A DNA stretch of 47,487 nucleotides from Anaerolineales bacterium (GTDB lineage Bacteria; Chloroflexota; Anaerolineae; Anaerolineales; UBA11858), in the NCBI GenBank assembly GCA_028278545.1, contig JANQED010000186.1, positions 1-47,487 of the forward strand. Direction: 5' to 3'. A program made the translations under genes and the position numbers. Shown piece after piece: positions 22,323 to 29,519 of the stretch (its first letter is position 1; each line of letters opens with the position of its first letter). Under the pieces are notes generated by a model. The model made no database searches. It had not been told where the DNA came from and saw only the letters and a program-made list of their open reading frames with translations.

Positions 22323-22735
22323 TGGAAAATCTGACGAGTGAGGAATTGATCGAACGGGCGAATGAATTCGCTGTGAGCGTGATCGACGCCGTGGAGAAAT
22401 ACTCCCCTGAGGCGGCGCAGTTGGCGTTGGAGGTTGGCAGGATTGAGGCTATCCAAGAAGTAGTTTTATGCGTTGTTCTTATTTTAGGTTCAACCCTAGC
22501 CTTCTTTATGTCCAAGGGCCTTATGAAGATTGCTGTGAAAAAAGAGGCAGAGAGGGAAGAAAGGTCTCTTGCTAGTGACGCAGAAATAGGAGCAACTGTT
22601 GGTAGTATCATATCGGGAGCTATCAGCCTGATCCTTTTCGTTTGTTTCATTTTCAACTTGATAAACGTCCCAGCATGGGTCGGCATGTGGCACCCCGAGG
22701 TCTATCTGGCGCACCGCTTGGTTTTTGGAGGCTGA
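22322..22735 (+). CDS. Two-TM membrane protein with helical head (about 137 aa)
   Basis: ATG 22322 overlaps the TGA of the previous gene. Residues 1-45 are an acidic amphipathic helix region. TM1 (about 46-64, VVLCVVLILGSTLAFFM) and TM2 (about 95-115, IISGAISLILFVCFIFNLI) are separated by a charged cytoplasmic helix (KKEAEREERSLASDAE). The base composition is more A/T rich than its neighbours, which may suggest a separate origin. Possible roles are superinfection exclusion, host membrane perturbation or anchoring. The function is unknown. Confidence 0.65.
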   Translation: MENLTSEELIERANEFAVSVIDAVEKYSPEAAQLALEVGRIEAIQEVVLCVVLILGSTLAFFMSKGLMKIAVKKEAEREERSLASDAEIGATVGSIISGAISLILFVCFIFNLINVPAWVGMWHPEVYLAHRLVFGG

Positions 22736-22738
22736 CAG

Positions 22739-22948
22739 ATGTTGTTGAACGATTATGATCGGGAACTGCTGAAGGACATGACACAGTGTGTGGTAGTGCT
22801 GGCGTCGGCGGCAAGCATGACAACCAGCCCACTGCCCCCGGTAGGTACTGTGCTTGTGCCTGTGTCTGCAAGGGAACTACGGCGAGCACAAGCGGTGTTC
22901 AGAAAGCTGCATGAGATCGCATCGGAGGAATTGAGAAATGGCGGATAA
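22739..22948 (+). CDS. Small unknown protein (69 aa)
   Basis: It begins MLLNDYDRELLKDMTQCVVV and ends in a helix with ELRRAQAVFRKLHEIASEEL. A short hydrophobic centre is not long enough for a definite TM. The gap from the upstream gene is 3 bp and it overlaps the next gene by 11 bp. No family is recognised. Confidence 0.6.
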   Translation: MLLNDYDRELLKDMTQCVVVLASAASMTTSPLPPVGTVLVPVSARELRRAQAVFRKLHEIASEELRNGG

Positions 22949-23114
22949 GACCGGCCAAGAGCTTATCAAAGAGGCCGCTGAGGAGCCGAGCGTGGACCAG
23001 TTCATGCAACAAGACCCGGCGAATATGATCGACGAGGACTTGGACACCCTGATCGGCGTCCTGCGCCGGAAGCGGGCTGAGTTCATCGCCAAGGAGAAGG
23101 AGAAGAAGGGATGA
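22938..23114 (+). CDS. Small acidic helical protein (58 aa)
   Basis: ATG 22938 is preceded by GGAGGAATTGAGAA and the TGA overlaps the next ATG (ATGA). It starts MADKTGQELIKEAAEEPSVD and ends in a Lys/Glu helix (RRKRAEFIAKEKEKKG). The good ribosome site and double coupling support it. It probably acts with the nuclease gene that follows. The function is unknown. Confidence 0.7.
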   Translation: MADKTGQELIKEAAEEPSVDQFMQQDPANMIDEDLDTLIGVLRRKRAEFIAKEKEKKG

Positions 23115-24217
23115 CCGAAGCCCCCTCCCCTTTCTCCGCCCACAACCCCAAGCTCCAAGTTGCATGGGACAGCACGAGCTTAGGCGCACTCATGTTCTGC
23201 CCGCGCTATTACCAGCACACGATCCTAGAGGGGTATCGAGGCAGCAAAGCCGATCTTGAGTTTGGCATCTACATCCACGCCGCTGGCGAGGAATACGACA
23301 AACTCTTGCTTGAGGGGAAATCGTGGGAAGACGCGCAGCGCGGCGCCGTTCGCAAGGCTTTAGAAGTCTCAAGCATCTACGACGATGAGGGAAACTGGAA
23401 GCCTTGGAGCGGTGAGTGGGTCGAGGTCTGGCACTGCAAGGGCGAGGAGCCCTACAAAAACGCCAAGGGCAACGCCGCGAAGTGTCCCTATTCTCACAAA
23501 GGCAAGTGGTTTCCGGCGCCGGGCCCATCAACTTGCGGCGAGTGTGGTAGCGACACTGAACACGAGGTTCACTGGTATCCCTACGAGGATTACAAGGTCA
23601 AGAACCGCATGACCTTGATCCAGACCATCGTGTGGTATTGCGAGGAGTACAAGGACGATCATCCGGTCAAGCCTTACATCTTCCCCGACGGCACCCCGGC
23701 AGTGGAGCTTTCCTTCGCGGTCCCAATCGACTACCACAACAAGTATTCTGAGGAATACCAAGTCTGCGGCCACCTTGACGGCGTGGTGAGCTTCGGGGAT
23801 GAATACTTTATCCGCGACCGCAAGTCCACGAAATCGACCCTCTCAAAGTCCCATTTCGCTGGCTTCTCGCCGAATATCCAGTTCGACATCTATGACCTGT
23901 TCGGCTCGATCATCTTCAAGGACCTGCACATATCCGGCATCCTCGTTGACGCCATGCAGGTTATGGTCGGCGGGTCGCGTTTTGTCCTCAAACCTTTGTA
24001 CCGCTCAAACGAGCGCCGGGAGGAGCTTATCGAGGATATCCATTACTGGTTGGATCAAGCCGAGGGGTACGCCGAGAAGAATTACTGGCCCATGAACCGG
24101 CGCAACTGCTGGATTTGTGGTTTCAAAGAAATCTGCGCCAAGGACCCGTCCTCGCGTAAGATGTATCTGGAAGCTGGCTTCGAGAAAAGCTTCTGGAACC
24201 CGCTGGAAGAACGTTGA
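23111..24217 (+). CDS. PD-(D/E)XK nuclease, Cas4/RecB-like with Fe-S cysteines (368 aa)
   Basis: The active-site motifs are IYIHAAGEEY (His56), GHLDG (Asp223) and FIRDRKS (Asp236, Lys238), as in Cas4/RecB nucleases. Cys30 near the N-terminus and NCWICGFKEIC (Cys333, 336, 342) near the end match the four ligands of a 4Fe-4S cluster of Cas4/AddB proteins. An internal insert with WHC, KCPY and CGEC (Cys109, 125, 142, 145) could bind zinc. It probably resects DNA ends for single-strand annealing, with the ATPase and ssDNA protein that follow. No CRISPR genes are nearby, so an adaptation role is not supported. Confidence 0.8.
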   Translation: MTEAPSPFSAHNPKLQVAWDSTSLGALMFCPRYYQHTILEGYRGSKADLEFGIYIHAAGEEYDKLLLEGKSWEDAQRGAVRKALEVSSIYDDEGNWKPWSGEWVEVWHCKGEEPYKNAKGNAAKCPYSHKGKWFPAPGPSTCGECGSDTEHEVHWYPYEDYKVKNRMTLIQTIVWYCEEYKDDHPVKPYIFPDGTPAVELSFAVPIDYHNKYSEEYQVCGHLDGVVSFGDEYFIRDRKSTKSTLSKSHFAGFSPNIQFDIYDLFGSIIFKDLHISGILVDAMQVMVGGSRFVLKPLYRSNERREELIEDIHYWLDQAEGYAEKNYWPMNRRNCWICGFKEICAKDPSSRKMYLEAGFEKSFWNPLEER

Positions 24218-24303
24218 GCGCGCAGCGGCCTCTTGAACTTTCGCGCTTCAATCACCATGTTTGAAACTGCGGCGCTGCCGCACAACCGAAAGGAACACAG
24301 ACC

Positions 24304-24648
24304 ATGACGAAACTTACCCTTCCTTCCAAAGAGGCTCGCGCCCGGATGATCACGCGCCCGGATGGTTCCACCACCACAATCCGCGTTCGTGACACCAAGT
24401 CGCGTGCGGGTCTCCAGTATGCCATTCGCTTCCTGATGGACTACAATCTATACCAGCAGTCCAAGGGGATCAATGGCCCGTCGGCCTCGACCGCCATGGA
24501 AGTGGCTGCGGCGGTGGAAGAAGCCCTCGCCGACTACAACACCGAGGTTGTGTCTCGTCTGAACGGCACCTACCAGTCCAACGACGATGTGGTCTCTCGC
24601 ATCGGTGAAGGGCAGGTCACCAACCCGTTCGTATTCATCAAGGGTTAA
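24304..24648 (+). CDS. Conserved-looking small protein in recombination cluster (114 aa)
   Basis: ATG 24304 is preceded by AAAGGAACACAGACC. A basic beta-like N-terminus (MITRPDGSTTTIRVRDTKSR near residues 15-34) precedes a helical middle and ends with TNPFVFIKG. It sits between nuclease and Sak4-like genes, so it may be a recombination accessory or DNA-binding protein. No diagnostic motif is seen. Confidence 0.6.
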   Translation: MTKLTLPSKEARARMITRPDGSTTTIRVRDTKSRAGLQYAIRFLMDYNLYQQSKGINGPSASTAMEVAAAVEEALADYNTEVVSRLNGTYQSNDDVVSRIGEGQVTNPFVFIKG

Positions 24649-24663
24649 GGGGGAAGAGCATCA

Positions 24664-25554
24664 ATGGTTTCCGCCAAAGCTTTTCAAGGTTGCAGAACCG
24701 CTCGTATCATGATGGTCGGATATCCGAAGTCCGGCAAGACAGGGAGCCTTGCGTGTCTCGTGAATGCAGGCTTCAAGCTGCGCATCTTGGACTTTGACGG
24801 GAACCTTGATGTTCTCTTTCAGTTTTGCGATGAAGACAAGCTGGAGAACATCGACTATGTTCCGCTAGAAGACAAAATGCGGATGGGGGCCAAGGTGATT
24901 GAGCCCTCTGGCCTCCCATCCGCATTTCCATCGGCCATGAAGATGTTGGACCGCTGGAAGTACGACGACCCCGAGACTGGCGAGGAGGTCGATCTTGGCC
25001 AGAGTAAATCTTGGGGGCCGGACACGATTGTTGTCCTTGATAGCCTTACGTCCATGGGGGACGCGGCCATGCGGTACGCGCTTGCAATGGCGAACCGCAA
25101 CAGCCTGAACACACGTGACAGCGACTGGGGCGTTGCTATGGGCCTGCAAAGCAATTTCATTGAGAGGCTGACGAGCAAGACCAATCGCCATCATGTGATC
25201 GTTCTGGCTCACCTGAAAATGGTCGGCCCCCGAGACGTGCGCAAAGGGGATGACGATCTGACCGAAACCATCAAGAAACGGGAAGGGGACTTGGTAGAAA
25301 CCCGCCTCTACCCCTCTGCCCTTGGCCGGCAACTTCCACCGGTCATCGGCGGGCACTTCCCGACACTGCTACAAGCTCGCGTCACACACAAGCACGGCAA
25401 GATGAAGCGAACGCTCACCGCTGTGCCGAGGCCGGAGCTTGATTTGGGGGTCCCTGTTCCCGACCTGCCTGATAACCTCACCATCGAGGATGGCATGTTG
25501 GAGATCATGGAGCGGCTGACAGGCAGCGTTGAAAATTGCCTGAAGGCTTCTTAA
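24664..25554 (+). CDS. Sak4-like RecA-fold ATPase, annealing protein (296 aa)
   Basis: The Walker A is GYPKSGKTG (Lys25, Thr26), and Walker B is TIVVLDSLTS (Asp126). VIVLAHLKMV (about 179-188) fits the next RecA-fold strand. The C-terminus has KMKRTLTAVPRPELDLG, seen in phage Sak4/AAA_24-type proteins. It probably promotes annealing or strand exchange on phage ssDNA, between the nuclease and the putative ssDNA-binding protein. AAGGGGGAAGAGC precedes ATG 24664. Confidence 0.8.
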   Translation: MVSAKAFQGCRTARIMMVGYPKSGKTGSLACLVNAGFKLRILDFDGNLDVLFQFCDEDKLENIDYVPLEDKMRMGAKVIEPSGLPSAFPSAMKMLDRWKYDDPETGEEVDLGQSKSWGPDTIVVLDSLTSMGDAAMRYALAMANRNSLNTRDSDWGVAMGLQSNFIERLTSKTNRHHVIVLAHLKMVGPRDVRKGDDDLTETIKKREGDLVETRLYPSALGRQLPPVIGGHFPTLLQARVTHKHGKMKRTLTAVPRPELDLGVPVPDLPDNLTIEDGMLEIMERLTGSVENCLKAS

Positions 25555-25625
25555 GTTTGGGGAATGGGCGCTGTGCTCGCCCCTAATTCTGGGCATTCGC
25601 CCGTTCAACAAAACTGGAGAAAGAA

Positions 25626-26096
25626 ATGGACAGTTACGAAAGCATCCTCTCAAAAGCGTGGAATGAGGTTCCCGAGGTTGCAGACGCCCTGCCGACCGGC
25701 TCATGGCGTTTGAAGGCCCGGAGCGCCAAGTTTATGGAACCGCGCGAGGAAGGCAATTCCGCCCGCGTCATCTTTGTCTACGTTCCGCAGGAGCCGATGG
25801 ACGATGTTGACGAGGAAGCGCTGGACGCGCTGGGCAAGGACGGTGAGGAGTACGACTTCACCGAGAACCGCATCTTCGCCCAGTTCTGGGTCGAAACCGT
25901 CGCCGATTGGGGCAAGGTCCGCTCGCATCTCGAAAAGCTCGGCGCCTATGACGAGGACGCCTCCATCGAGGACAGCCTCAAGGCAGTTGGCGGTCAAGAG
26001 GTCATCGGCTATCTCGACCAGCGCACCTACACGGACAATGCGGGTGAGCTTAAGGTCACCAACGACGTGGGCAACTTCGTCGCGGTTGATGACTAA
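25626..26096 (+). CDS. Probable ssDNA-binding protein (156 aa)
   Basis: GGAGAAAGAA precedes ATG 25626. The region SWRLKARSAKFMEPREEGNS and RVIFVYVPQEP suggests an OB-fold-like beta core, and the protein is very acidic with a short acidic C-terminus (VAVDD). Its position right after the Sak4-like ATPase is typical of the partner SSB in phage recombination modules. The fold is inferred; no SSB signature is conclusive. Confidence 0.55.
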   Translation: MDSYESILSKAWNEVPEVADALPTGSWRLKARSAKFMEPREEGNSARVIFVYVPQEPMDDVDEEALDALGKDGEEYDFTENRIFAQFWVETVADWGKVRSHLEKLGAYDEDASIEDSLKAVGGQEVIGYLDQRTYTDNAGELKVTNDVGNFVAVDD

Positions 26097-26192
26097 TCTG
26101 CCCCTAGCCGGACATGCCGTTTTGTGGGCACCTTTCGCGGCGGCCCCGGCTAGGTTCAAGCGCATGGTGGTATCGACGGCACCATGCTCTTG

Positions 26193-26232
26193 GTGTGGGG
26201 AGGGCGGTTTACGTGGAGGTCCCTCCCCACAC
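26193..26232 (+). promoter_or_regulatory. 12-bp perfect hairpin in leader of the next gene
   Basis: GTGTGGGGAGGG (26193-26204) and CCCTCCCCACAC (26221-26232) pair perfectly around a 16-nt loop. ATAGGAG, the ribosome site, begins six bases later. No T-run follows, so it is not an obvious terminator. It may hold back RNA polymerase, protect the transcript, or be a protein site. Confidence 0.7.
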
Positions 26233-26252
26233 ACCATATAGGAGTTTCCCCC

Positions 26253-26726
26253 ATGAAACGTTCAATACAAGACTTGCGTACACTTCTGGAAAGAGTGGAA
26301 GTGTTGGAAGGGCCAGATCGGGAGGTTGACGCGCTGCTTTGGGCGCTCGCAAACGAGTTGGAGGTCTTCACTAAAGACAACGACCCAAAGACACTTTTCA
26401 CGCGAGCGCGTGTACAGCCGCACGAGATCAGCATTCTAGGTAAGTGGCGTACTGCGACGTGGTTTGACTGTGACGGCTTCCACGTACCGGACATCAAAAA
26501 GTTCACCGCCTCCATAGACGCAGCAGTTGAGTTTCAGGAGGCTGTGTTGCCGGGGTACATTCGAGCCAACGGCAAGGATGACGAAGGCTCATGGTCTGAA
26601 GTCAATAACCCGGTTAAGCCCGGAGTGTCTTGGTTTTTTGTCACGCGACCCCGCGACCAAGAACCCCTCGCCATCCTCATCGCCACCCTACGGGCAAGGA
26701 TAGCTGAATTGGAGGCTAGAAAATGA
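26253..26726 (+). CDS. Phage hypothetical protein (157 aa)
   Basis: ATG 26253 follows the hairpin and ATAGGAG; a longer frame would begin inside the stem. N-terminal helix (MKRSIQDLRTLLERVEVLEG) is followed by GPDREVDALLWALA and KKFTASIDAAVEF, a pattern common in small phage proteins of unknown function. The C-terminus (LAILIATLRARIAELEA) is a coiled helix. No enzyme motif is visible. Confidence 0.65.
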   Translation: MKRSIQDLRTLLERVEVLEGPDREVDALLWALANELEVFTKDNDPKTLFTRARVQPHEISILGKWRTATWFDCDGFHVPDIKKFTASIDAAVEFQEAVLPGYIRANGKDDEGSWSEVNNPVKPGVSWFFVTRPRDQEPLAILIATLRARIAELEARK

Positions 26727-26968
26727 TGATCACCGCAATCGCAAGCTGGAAGCTGGCTCACGATGGCCAAGGCGTGGATGTTGAAGCCTACGGCTTCCTA
26801 GACGACGCCGAGGAGGGCATGGTGTTCGACATCGTGACCCTAGACCTAGCGTTCGAAAATCACAAGGACGTTTCCCTCGAAGACGACAACGAAATCGACG
26901 AGTTTCTGGAAGACCACCCCGGCCTCTATGAAGCCTTGTTGGAAGAAGCCATGGAGAACACCTTATGA
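26723..26968 (+). CDS. Small acidic protein (81 aa)
   Basis: It begins MMITAIASWKLAHDGQGVDV and is strongly acidic from residue 27 on (Asp/Glu in DDAEEG, EDDNEIDEFLEDHPG). The ATGA overlaps at both ends show coupling. An acidic, DNA-mimic-like composition is notable, but it is short and there is no structural proof. No family is recognised. Confidence 0.6.
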   Translation: MMITAIASWKLAHDGQGVDVEAYGFLDDAEEGMVFDIVTLDLAFENHKDVSLEDDNEIDEFLEDHPGLYEALLEEAMENTL

Positions 26969-27249
26969 GCTTGACCTCTGAAGAACGCTGTGAGAGTGCC
27001 GCGAAAGAGTTGCAGGTGGTGGTCGCCGCTGTGCGCAAACACGGTCACCACTCTCTTGCAAACCTCGTGGACAACATAATCCAAACCTACCTTCGACCCC
27101 AGAACTTCGACCGTGACGACGCTGTGGTGGCCCGCGATATCCGGGCTGCCCGTCTCACCTACGGCAAGAATTGGAGCTATGCGGAGTTTGCTCAAAGCTT
27201 CAACGTCACCATTGAGTTCGTGGTGAAAGCGCTTTCGGGGAGGGTGTGA
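26965..27249 (+). CDS. Small helical protein, possible DNA-binding (94 aa)
   Basis: Helical throughout. The C-terminal part, YGKNWSYAEFAQSFNVTIEF (about residues 66-85), has the spacing of a helix-turn-helix. The N-terminal half is charged. It overlaps both neighbours by 3-4 bases. It might be a regulator or replication accessory. No family is recognised. Confidence 0.6.
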   Translation: MSLTSEERCESAAKELQVVVAAVRKHGHHSLANLVDNIIQTYLRPQNFDRDDAVVARDIRAARLTYGKNWSYAEFAQSFNVTIEFVVKALSGRV

Positions 27250-27509
27250 TGCGAGGCCACCCCGATCACGTGCCGGAGCCCAGCGATAAGATCGTCTACG
27301 CTTATGTGGAGGTTGAGGACAAGACTTACCGTTTTGAGCTTTGCCATGATTGGTATGAAAACGGAGATGCTTGCTTTAATTGGGCTGCTTGCTCTGTGAT
27401 GAAACCCCCATATAATGAATACACCAGAGTGGGGACGGACGAGGCTGCTCATGTGTTCAACGAGCATTATGACGAAATCGAACCCCAATCTGAGGACCTT
27501 TGGATATGA
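27249..27509 (+). CDS. Small unknown protein (86 aa)
   Basis: ATG 27249 overlaps the TGA of the previous gene (TGATG). It has beta-rich VEVEDKTYRFELCHDWYENG near residues 18-37 and an aromatic, acidic C-terminus. No family recognised. Confidence 0.6.
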   Translation: MRGHPDHVPEPSDKIVYAYVEVEDKTYRFELCHDWYENGDACFNWAACSVMKPPYNEYTRVGTDEAAHVFNEHYDEIEPQSEDLWI

Positions 27510-27988
27510 CCCTCTACTGGCTGGCTGACTGGCTCTACTCCCATCTGCGCAAGCTCGAATACAAGCGCGAGCCAGACTTCCTGATCGGCAACCCCGACGA
27601 CCCGTACCTCATGCGCTGGTATCTGGTGCCCCGGAACCCGATCATGAACGTATACCTGCACAAGATGTTGCACAGCGACGACGACAGGGCTTTGCATGAC
27701 CACCCGTGGCCTAGCATGTCGATCTGCCTACACGGCCTCATCGGTGAGCTTTATTCCGATTGGGGAAGCGGTGTTCAATATTTCCGATACAACCAGAAAG
27801 GCGCCGTAGTGTTCCGATCTGCGACAATGGGCCACAGGCTCATCATCGAGAACGGCCCGGCGTGGACGCTTTTCATTACCGGGCCCCGTGTGCGCAATTG
27901 GGGCTTCTGGTGCCCTCAGGGTTGGCGCCCGTGGCAGGAATTCTGTGACCCCGGCGAAAAAGGCCGGGTTGGAAAGGGGTGTGATTGA
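27506..27988 (+). CDS. Cupin-like phage protein (160 aa)
   Basis: ATG 27506 overlaps the previous stop (ATGA). The motif RALHDHPW (His64, His66), a third His at TMGHR (His110) and LFITGPRVRNWGFWCPQGW near residues 122-140 make the pattern of a small double-stranded beta-helix (cupin) family frequent in phages and prophages. The histidines could bind metal. The reaction is unknown. It sits in a chain of overlapping small early genes. Confidence 0.65.
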   Translation: MTLYWLADWLYSHLRKLEYKREPDFLIGNPDDPYLMRWYLVPRNPIMNVYLHKMLHSDDDRALHDHPWPSMSICLHGLIGELYSDWGSGVQYFRYNQKGAVVFRSATMGHRLIIENGPAWTLFITGPRVRNWGFWCPQGWRPWQEFCDPGEKGRVGKGCD

Positions 27989-28176
27989 TGGCCGAAAACT
28001 TAGGTGAAGCGCTTGTAGAAATCCATGTGGAAGAAATCCTTTTTAACGACAGGCATAAAGCTATTACAGCTCTGTTGGCTATGTGGAACCTTACACCTGA
28101 TGATCAGAAAAGCATTGTATATCTCTTGCACGGCAAGGTGCTTGACGATCTTCAATGGGAATTGGAGGGCGGTTGA
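27988..28176 (+). CDS. Small helical protein (62 aa)
   Basis: ATG 27988 overlaps the TGA of the cupin-like gene and is preceded by GGAAAGGGGTGTG. The product is helical and acidic (LGEALVEIHVEEILFNDRHK near residues 5-24). No motif is recognised. It is coupled to the next ORF with an adjacent stop/start. Confidence 0.6.
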   Translation: MAENLGEALVEIHVEEILFNDRHKAITALLAMWNLTPDDQKSIVYLLHGKVLDDLQWELEGG

Positions 28177-28323
28177 ATGAACTGCATCGTCCCCTCCGAG
28201 GACTGGCTCCAGCATAACGGATTGCCAGACGTGCCGGTCATCCCCGCACTCAACATCGACATCTACACAATCATCGTGTTTCTGCTCGTGTTGGCCTTCT
28301 GCACATGGATATACCGCATATGA
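28177..28323 (+). CDS. Single-TM small protein (48 aa)
   Basis: The ATG directly follows the TGA at 28174-28176; GGAGGGCGG is upstream. The soluble N-terminus (MNCIVPSEDWLQHNG) precedes one strongly hydrophobic segment (YTIIVFLLVLAFCTWIY, about residues 30-46). The TGA overlaps the ATG of the UDG/exonuclease gene. Inner-membrane location predicted; role unknown. Confidence 0.65.
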   Translation: MNCIVPSEDWLQHNGLPDVPVIPALNIDIYTIIVFLLVLAFCTWIYRI

Positions 28324-29408
28324 AATGGGTCCCCAATGAGTTCCCGGAAGCGCCCATAATCGCGTTTGTTGGCGAGGCGCCGGGGGATCGCGAGATGGAA
28401 TTGGGTCGCCCGCTTGTTGGACCCAGCGGTAAGCTGTTCGACGCTGTTCTGCGGTTGGCGGACATAGACCGGGCCGAGGTATTCGTCGGTAACGTGTTCG
28501 ACTTCAAACTCTCCGACAACGACGTGAGCAACATCTGCGTGCCGAAGTCTGAAGTGACGCCGGAGCTTGAGGAACAGGGCATATTCAAGCTCCCCCCTCT
28601 CGGCCCCAACGGCTACCTGCACCCAAAGTTCCATGAGCAACTGGATAAGCTGGAGGCAGACCTGAAGGTCGCAGGCCCCAACCTCATCGTGCCCCTAGGT
28701 GGCACCGCACTGTGGGCTTTCACCGGCACCGACAGCATCATGCAGATGAGAGGGGCTGTGGACACCGCCACCCACTTGATGGCTGGAACTAAAATCCTGC
28801 CCACCCTTCACCCAGCCCACATCCTGCGCCAGTGGAAGTTCTACACCGTCGTGATCGCAGACGTGATCAAGGCGATGAAAGAGGCAGAACGTGGTCCGTT
28901 TTTGGTGCCACCAAGGTTGCAGTTGTTGATAGAGCCGACACTAGAGGAAGCTATCGACTACATGAATGCCATATTAGATGATGAGCGCATCGACAAGGAC
29001 AGGCCTCTCAGCGTGGATATTGAGACGGGATGGGGCCAGATCACTTGTCTGGGTTTCGCTCCCAATTCCGAGAACGCCATCTGCGTGCCGTTTGTGGACA
29101 CACGCAAGACCAACAATTCATACTGGAAAACACAACAAGAGGAGCTTGAAATCTGGAAGGGGGTTAAAGAGATCATGGAGAGCCCCCTGCCGAAGCTTGG
29201 CCAGAACTACGGCATGTACGACGCCTTTTGGTTCTTGGACAAGATGGGGATACGCACGATGAACCTCCTGCACGACACGCGGCTGCTTCACCATGCGCTT
29301 TACCCGGAGTTACCGAAAGACCTCGCGTTCCTCGGCGCCAGCTACACGGATCAAGGACCATGGAAGCATATGCGAGGTAAGAAATCCGGCGATAAAAGGG
29401 ATGATTGA
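28320..29408 (+). CDS. UDG-like domain fused to 3'-5' exonuclease half of PolA (362 aa)
   Basis: Residues 1-190 look like a family-4-type uracil-DNA glycosylase: FVGEAPGDREMELGRPLVGP (16-35), IVPLGGTALWAFTG (123-136), and LPTLHPAHILR (160-170). The N-terminal Cys motif of the Fe-S family-4 enzymes is absent. Residues 228-362 hold the exonuclease: ExoI SVDIETG (Asp233, Glu235) and ExoII GQNYGMYD (Asp301). The ExoIII tyrosine-aspartate is missing here and present in the polymerase protein downstream. ATG 28320 overlaps the previous stop (ATGA), better than an earlier ATG at 28305. It acts in DNA replication/repair with the polymerase. Confidence 0.75.
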   Translation: MKWVPNEFPEAPIIAFVGEAPGDREMELGRPLVGPSGKLFDAVLRLADIDRAEVFVGNVFDFKLSDNDVSNICVPKSEVTPELEEQGIFKLPPLGPNGYLHPKFHEQLDKLEADLKVAGPNLIVPLGGTALWAFTGTDSIMQMRGAVDTATHLMAGTKILPTLHPAHILRQWKFYTVVIADVIKAMKEAERGPFLVPPRLQLLIEPTLEEAIDYMNAILDDERIDKDRPLSVDIETGWGQITCLGFAPNSENAICVPFVDTRKTNNSYWKTQQEELEIWKGVKEIMESPLPKLGQNYGMYDAFWFLDKMGIRTMNLLHDTRLLHHALYPELPKDLAFLGASYTDQGPWKHMRGKKSGDKRDD

Positions 29409-29519
29409 ATGTGGACTAACATTTTCAAACTGATCGGCTCAACTGACGTAACATTTGCCCTGTCCTTCTTCGTGTTTGGGATCACGGCGCTAGCGGGATT
29501 GCAATGGGCATTGTCGTAA
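29409..29519 (+). CDS. Membrane micropeptide between the PolA halves (36 aa)
   Basis: ATG 29409 follows the TGA of the exonuclease gene directly. The 36 residues contain one membrane segment (FALSFFVFGITALAGLQWAL). The ATG of the polymerase gene lies in its last codons (16-bp overlap). No clear ribosome site is seen for it. It could be a real small protein or a coupling leader that sets up polymerase translation. Confidence 0.5.
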   Translation: MWTNIFKLIGSTDVTFALSFFVFGITALAGLQWALS

